Positions 57,428 through 64,000 of a stretch of DNA of 64,000 nucleotides are shown here, piece by piece; position 1 is the stretch's first letter, and every line of letters begins with the position of its first letter. A model generated the notes under the pieces. It was not told the DNA's origin, did no database searches, and saw only the letters and a list, made by a program, of their open reading frames with translations. Position numbers and translations under genes: made by a program. Source of the stretch: Calvatia gigantea (Eukaryota; Basidiomycota; Agaricomycetes; Agaricales; Lycoperdaceae); assembly GCA_025093985.1 (NCBI GenBank), contig JACAAK010000012.1:1116001-1180000 (forward strand), in the 5' to 3' direction.

Positions 57428-60400
57428 TTAACCATCCCATGATTTGTTTGAGGGTGTGCGAGGACCAAACAAACCGGGACTCGTAGGTCGTGGTACAGTA
57501 AGACTAGGCTCGACAGAAGGTGGAGTTGGTGCTTGGTTAGGGTCAGCTAAAAAAAATAATCTTAGCCGCATAACCATTTGCAGCAAAAGACTGCTCACGA
57601 AGCCATGTAGCCCAGGATTGAACTTGACGTCGAGGATCGATATGATGCGCAGGTGGGTGTTGTGGGGGTTGAGGAGCAGGGGCAGCACGCGCTGCGTTAT
57701 CCTTCTTTTTCACCCTGCGTTTGCCAATCTGCCGCCAGCCTGGTTTGGTAGCTGGTGGGGGAAGGTCGGGCGGCATTGGAGTGTCTGGTGGTGGGGCTGG
57801 TGGTTCTGACGGAGGTACTGCTGTCGACGGGCGCCAGTCGGGCTGGAATTCACCACCTGGACCATACTTGGACTTCATGGAGAGCAGGAATCCCATCTCG
57901 CTAATAATGTTGTGAGTGAGGTTCTGTCGTAAATAGATATGTGAACGTACTGCTGGAGGTTCCGTCGCTCTTCGCGTAATCTCCCTACTTCTCCTAGCAA
58001 CATGCGTACTTCAGCGGCCAAAGCCTTGCTGAACTCGTCAAGATACTTGTGAATACAGTTAGTATATGGCCTGTGTTGTTGAAATCTGGGTCACTTACAC
58101 CTTGAACGTTGAAAGGTACTTGCTCCTGCGCGGTTGATCTGACAGCCTCGAGCGTTTCCAGATGGTGCTTCCGACAGTCGTTCCGCCAATCGTCAGAAAG
58201 CTGTCGCAAGAGTTCTCGTTGCTCTGCATTCTGTCGCTGAAGCTCCTCGATGATGCTTTCCAAACCTAATACTGGGATTAATAAGTGGCCTCGTGAATCA
58301 CAAAAGAAAACGGACTTGGTTTCGACTGGGCTTCTAATCGGTCATCATTTGCTCGTTGTATCTCGGCTTCAAGATCGTCATGAATCTTCTGTACCATTTC
58401 ACGCAGCTCAATCATTTGCGCATCTTTGTTGTGCCTTCTGCCCGCCTTTTCTGCGTACCGGTTATCAGAGTCGAGTTTCTTTTGGTGCGTCAAATCACGG
58501 TTGTCTTGCAGAAGGTTCGTGATATCGCCAAGCTGTGCTCTCAAAAGCTCATCACGTTCCGCAAATTCTGCTCTCTCACGCTCCCGAATATCGGCTTCTT
58601 CGGTCAACTTCGCCTGTCGCTCGTTCTGCAATTCAGCCTTCACCGTAGCCAGCTCGTCTTCCAGTGCCCTGATCCTGGATTCCTGTTCCTCTTGAAGTTG
58701 TCTTCTTGACTCTGCAGCTTCCGCCGCCAGCCGTTCGTGATCAAGCGCTGCCGCCTCTTGTTCTCGAGCAAATTCTTCCCTCTCCAGACGTACGGTCTCC
58801 AAAATATCCTCAGCATGTTGTGACGCAACTCTCTCCACCACACTTTTCACGGAAGCGATCGATGACCTCTCGGCTGAGAGACTCTCAGCTTCCGTGGGTG
58901 GGCGCGATGCCTCTGGATACACTTCTGGAACCGGGGTCCTTGGTGTTCTAGGCGTTTGGGGTCTCGTGGATGGAGGTCGTTCGGATGGACCTCTTGGGGG
59001 CGGGAGGGCTTGGAGGCGGCCCTCAATAGCGTCCCAAAGATGATCGGCACGCTCACGCGTCTCCTGGTCGCGTCGTTCCTGGCTCTCAAGGAAGATCCTC
59101 TCCCGATGTTCTTCGTTGCGTCGGAATTCGGCTTCGCGAGAGTCTTCGGCCTGGATCGCACCTAATGCAACATCATGGAGGTGCCTCTCAAGCGCACCAA
59201 ATCTCGCATTACGCTCTCTTTCTTCTTCTGCCGGCTGAACATCGATTGGTGTTGCGGTTCCATGCCTTGGGGGATGGATCACGGAGATGACACTTGGCGA
59301 TCTCCTGACTGAATCTCTACGAGGTGGAATTGGAATGGGCGTCTCATACATGGAGTGGCCAGCATCACTCTCGGGGATGGTATGTACCGGTTGGTATGGA
59401 ATCTCATGTGGTATGTGTTCTAATGGGCGCCTTCCAGGGGTACGAACCTCAGAAGGTCGCCGCACCACTGAGACCGGGGTTGCTCTTCCTTCGGTTGGTG
59501 AATGAGGACGGGTCGTGGTTGGTCGACTGGGAGGGATGGGGACGATTGGAGTAACTGGAGTGATTGGGGCGGGATGATCAATAGGAGTGTGGTGGACTGG
59601 TGGGTGACCATCATCAGCTTCATAAATGGAGTGGGCGGGAGTATAATCCCCTGAAAATTTTCAGAATTCAAGCATGTATCAAATGAAAAGTTGACATACC
59701 TGATGCCCGACGGCTGGTGGTTCTACGGCTAGGTGGGGTTCGGCCATGAGGATGGGTGTCTTCTGCGTGTTCGAGGGAAACCACTGTGGGAGGCCTATGG
59801 GAGGTACGAGATCCTGTTGGGGAGGGAGGAACTACATAGATCGGTGAATGAGGTCGAGAATCCGCTGGCCCCGCGTAAGGAATATGATGCGTTCCAGGAG
59901 GTGGAATATGATAAATTGATGTTTCCGAGCGAGGTGAGCGCGGACGCGACGGGACATGTGTAGATGGCCAACGGGTGCGTTCAGAATGCACCGGTGAACC
60001 ATACCGAGGGGACGGAGTACGCGAGTGGGGGTCCCTCGACGTCCGAGAGCGAGCACGACCATCACGTCGTGAAGTAGGGGAACGGGTATAACGGTGGGGG
60101 GATCGTGAAAGCCGTCGAATATGTTCACGGCTCCTAGAGCGTGGAGGACGGTCGTGCCTTCTTGATGGGGAATCGCGTGATCGTCGGCTGTATCGATCCG
60201 GGGTTCTTGAACGTGAGCGGCGATATCGTTCTGAATGTCTTGATGGTGAGTGTCGACGGTAATCTCGTTCCGGGGTCCTTGAACGCGACCGACGACGGGG
60301 CGAGTAACCTGAGGGATGATAGTGACGACTTGGAGATCTATATCTAGGAGAATATCCCCGTCGTGGGGAGCGGTCTCGTCCAGATGAAGGATGGCTTGGA

Positions 60401-63400
60401 TCTGCAACTATCACTGCGGGTGAGTGTGATCTACCCCTTCTCGAGTGAGGCGATGGATATCGGCTTGGGATGATTTGGGTCGTTTGAGGTGGTAGATGAT
60501 AGTGGGAAGGTGAATATGAACGGGATCGACGACGGTGTGAAGGAGAACGACTTCTGCCTCTAGACGGAACTGCCGTAGGAATTGTGATTGGTGTAACAGG
60601 TTGATAGCGAGGTGAACGCGAACGTGAACGCGAACGGGAATGCGAACGCGATCGTGATTGTTGGAGGAGAATCGGTGGGGGTTGGGAATACTGGGATGGG
60701 GGCTGCACACCAACAGCAGGAGGTATGACTGATCGGCGGTCCTGTAGTTGGTTGAGAAACTGTAGGGGGGAAAGGGGCGGGGATGTGAGATGGCTGCTGG
60801 ACAATGACAGGAGCGGCTGGGGAACTGTGGCGACGGCTATAGCTAGAGCTTCGACTACGACTACGACTTCGACCGTGCCGCCTGTGGCTTCGACTTCGAC
60901 TTGAGGGTGACCTAGAAGATGGCTGGATTAATACTTGGCCAGGAGGTTGGGGAGGAACAACCACGGCGGGGGTTGGATAACCGGATGGTGCTCCAGGTCC
61001 GTAATGAGACCGACGTGAAGGTGAGTAGGAAGAACGCGAGTGTCCGGTAGGGATGATGATAGGCTGAGATGGCATTGTAGGAGGTGGAGGGGTCGGATAA
61101 TGGTAGTGGGAGGGGCTACGAGAGCGAGAACCGGAACGAGAACGAGGATGAGAGCGAGATCCGCGTCTCCTTGGGTGGGAAGGGCTGTAGGAGCGAGAAC
61201 GAGATCTATGTCTCCTTGAACGTCCGGAAGATCGTGGGCTTCTCGAATAGCTCCTTGACCGGCGCCTGGAACCGCTCCTTGAAAAACTTGACCTAGTCCC
61301 GGAGGTCTGAATGATCACGGGGGGCTGCATAATGGTCGGGCCGGGTTGGGCGTAGGTACTGTCTTGTGGAGCAGATGGTATGATCATCGTTGTCGGGGGC
61401 GGTTGTGGCGACAGGCCAGGCAGGAAGGGTTGTTGTCCCATAGGAGCACCTGGTTGCTGGATGACAATGGTTGGTGGCTGTTGCGTTTGGAGACCAGGAT
61501 GCCTGGGTGAACCAGGGATCACTGGAGCATGATCCTGTGGCGGAACTGGAATTGTATGTATCTCAGGCACTCGACGTTCGGGTGTTTGGCTTCGACCTGA
61601 GCGTCGAGTTCCTGTGTGAGATCTGCTGCTTGGGTGAGTCCTACTACTCCTCGGCGTCCTTTCCGTACTTCGGCTACGACTGGTACTACTGCCACTGGAG
61701 CTACTCCGACTTCGATCGCGATGAGAACGGCTGCGGGCACTCCTTGAACTCCTCGATCGGCGTGTAGACCGTCTCCGGAGTGGTGAACCACTCTCCTCTG
61801 TGCTTTGAGTACTACTGCTAGAAGAGCTTGTTGGTGCCGGTTGATATACGACGCTCGTCCGGGGTGGAATCACTCGAGGAGGCTCAGATTCGGGGGATAC
61901 ACCAGGGGGAATAAAAGGAACCATTGGCGGCGAAGCAGTTCGCGCTGGAGTAGGATGACGTGAATGTGGTGGCCGGTAGCCCTCTGGAGGAATCACTGGC
62001 CCCGACACAACAATAGTAGCCCCGGGCTGCTGAGGCTGAACACCAGGAATTACAGGCTGGAACGCTGGTGAAGGAGTTACATCGGGAATGACTGGGGCGT
62101 GAACGGGGCCTGTACCCGGGTGCACAGGCATCTGCTGGTGTCCAGGAATATAAGGAGTAGGTCCAGGGATGTATGGAGTTGGTTGCGGGAATGTTGGTGC
62201 TACACTTCCGGGAATAGTGAACGTCATGGGAGATCCACTTTCACTGGATGAAGCAACGGTTGAGGGCCCTCCTGGCACCACGGCATCAGCAGGGACCCAA
62301 AAATAAGACGGTATTATGGCTTACCTCTTGGCAGAGTCATCATGCCAATCTCTCTCCTTAGATTTTCGATCCGCGCATTGACACCCCTTATTTCCGCTTG
62401 TCGATCGCGCACATCCCGTGCCAGCCAGTTGTTAAGATCGGCCATGTACCGCATAAGTTCCCGTTGTTGGTCTACCGTTGCCACTTGTGCAAGACGATTT
62501 TCCTGAATTACCCTCACTAATGTATTCGCGGGTCTGAGGAGAAATAACATACCCGAAGGATCTCAAGGAGTGACTCAAATACCGGCGGCATCTGAACCTG
62601 GACCTACTTGGGATTAGCCACGCGCAATTTAAGAACAAGACATATATGCGTACAGGTCCGGGCGGCATAGGAATGTAAGTACGCTCGGGCTGAGTTTGAG
62701 TAGTTGAGGGAGGTTGAGAAGGTTGTGGGCGTTGCGCCTGATCTTGACCGCGTTGAGTGTCTGGTCCCTCAAAACGTCGCCGGGGTTGTCGTGGCTGTGG
62801 GGAATAAGTATATCTGTTAATGAAGCTGGTAGATGACCCACTTGTTGTTGAGCAGGTAAATACCAGCGTTGCTGTGGTCTACCTCCATCACGCCCAAGGC
62901 TAGGTGGCGCTGTCCTTGACAAATCAACAGGAGGCTAGAGATTGACATCAGTACTGTAGTCGGCATCGGCCAAGCTGGGTACACACAAAAATGGGCTGGG
63001 GTGGTGGCCCCCGCCGTGCGGTAATCCTGTCCACTTCTCTATCATGGTCGGGCGGGATAAAAATGCGACGATGCGGCGAGTCTGGGACACGTGCGAAAGT
63101 ATCATCACTATCAACTAGAGTTGACCTCGGTTGTCTCTGCCCCCGGCGAGTTGCGCGTGAGCCGGTACCTCGGGGATCTGCCCATGTGACGTCGGGAATA
63201 GATGGTGCCGTGTATGGGCGAGGTGGCAAGGTTTCCAAGAACGATATTGGGCTGGAACTCCCAGGACGACTCTGTCTCGGTTCGAAGACAAATGGCTGCA
63301 ACGGGGGAGGGCGATTTGCTGCTGGGGCAGGCAAGCCCGACAAGATAGACTCCTGTAACTGCTGCAAGATGGAAGGCATCGCCTGCGAAGGAATCGGCAT

Positions 63401-64000
63401 ACGAAGGGGCGGTCTACCGGGTGCAAATCCCTCAAGTTGTTCACGAAACTCGCCCAAAGAGTCGCTCGTGGTAATGATTGACTCCGTTGGTTCGGACTCA
63501 ACCGGAATATGAGGTAGAGAAGGCTCCGGAATGACAGCCTGATGACGGGGTATACCCTGTTCGACAAGATCTTGTATCAAGTCCTCTATTCGACGGAGAC
63601 GATCACTGAGCTCCGAATTGTCGGGGGTGGGTGGGGGTGGTTGTGAGCGCAACATATCGAGTGCCCGATTGGTTGAACCTTGTCCATCACGAAGTGCGTT
63701 CAACTGATCACGTATGTCACCGAGCTGGCCCCGCAACGAGCCCATGAGGTTGTCCAACGAGGGCTCAGGCAGAGCAGGGGCAGGACGGGCGGTAGGTGTC
63801 GATAACGAGGAGGTCGTCGCAATAGACCCTTGAACTACATTGATAGGGCTAATGGGACTCGGTGTTGCAGTAGTTTCAGGCGTAGGTGTAGAAGTAGATG
63901 TCTCTAGACTCGAGGTTTCCAAAGACGAGGTGAACGACGAAGTGGAAATTTCAGATTCATCACCCTCATCAAAGGGCTCGGCGTCACCAACGTCCAGGTA
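57428..64000 (-). CDS. Very large RS-rich, Pro-rich coiled-coil protein, 5' part outside window
   Basis: Runs off the right edge; the frame is open at 64000. Exons supported: 62987->64000, 62842-62934, 62654-62794, about 62540-62620, 62325-62530 (join uncertain), 59700-62271 (frame break near 60725), 58316-59650, 58099-58265, 57951-58045, 57575-57900 and 57428-57546. The protein (over 1900 residues) has Ser/Thr/Pro-rich parts, a short helical segment (LMRYMADLNNWLARD), and a block of about 850 residues of Pro-rich sequence with many RS dipeptides (SRSRSRS, RSYSPS). A long charged coiled coil follows (58316-59240, AEESRRQLQEEQESRIRALEDELA-like heptads), then a Pro-rich tail with a basic cluster (GKRRVKKKD). 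No enzyme domain. RS blocks suggest RNA or splicing-speckle association, or a cytoskeletal scaffold. Not recognised. Confidence 0.6.

Noticed and set aside
1..64000. CRISPR arrays, ribosomal RNA or operons
   Set aside because: None seen; the intron-rich genes show nuclear fungal DNA, where these are not expected.

Overview
The window reads as nuclear DNA of a mushroom-type basidiomycete (Agaricomycetes). Genes carry many short introns of about 35-90 bp. The gene set fits too: a SNF5 fused to a GATA-like finger, an RSC7-like remodeller subunit, fungal Argonaute, QCR8 and OST4, and basidiomycete-style Copia, Gypsy and Tc1 elements. Gene models were built by hand from splice signals and reading frame; no database search was possible.

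Layout. 1-11 kb: the 3' part of an acyl-protein-thioesterase-like hydrolase, a weak minus-strand gene, SNF5 (SWI/SNF) and a small secreted cysteine-rich protein. 11-37 kb: a rearranged block. A unit of about 2.8 kb, holding a ketopantoate reductase-like gene and the 5' end of Argonaute, occurs twice in inverted orientation (copy A at about 11169-28422, copy B at about 34121-36845). Copy A is split by a Tc1-like transposon. A Gypsy element has inserted in that transposon, and a Copia element has inserted in the Gypsy's LTR. The complete Argonaute gene (28-31.4 kb) lies between the arms, next to a truncated RNase III gene (31.8-33.5 kb). Copy B is decayed but keeps the empty target site of the Tc1 insertion.

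37-47 kb: an intronless F-box-like gene, a tiny secreted knottin-like peptide gene, a divergent pair QCR8/OST4 sharing a 250 bp promoter, and a mitochondrial-type P-loop ATPase. 47-57 kb: a HCS1/IGHMBP2-type helicase, an M20 amidohydrolase, an acidic nuclear-looking protein of unknown function, and RSC7/Swp82. 57.4-64 kb: the 3' part of a very large RS-rich coiled-coil protein gene that runs off the window.

Themes. Two chromatin-remodelling subunits (SNF5 and RSC7) flank a locus of RNA-silencing genes that is full of transposons, where LTR divergence falls almost entirely on CpG transitions. Nine places in otherwise good genes need one base fewer to keep the frame, which looks like uncorrected insertion errors in the assembly rather than nine independent mutations.
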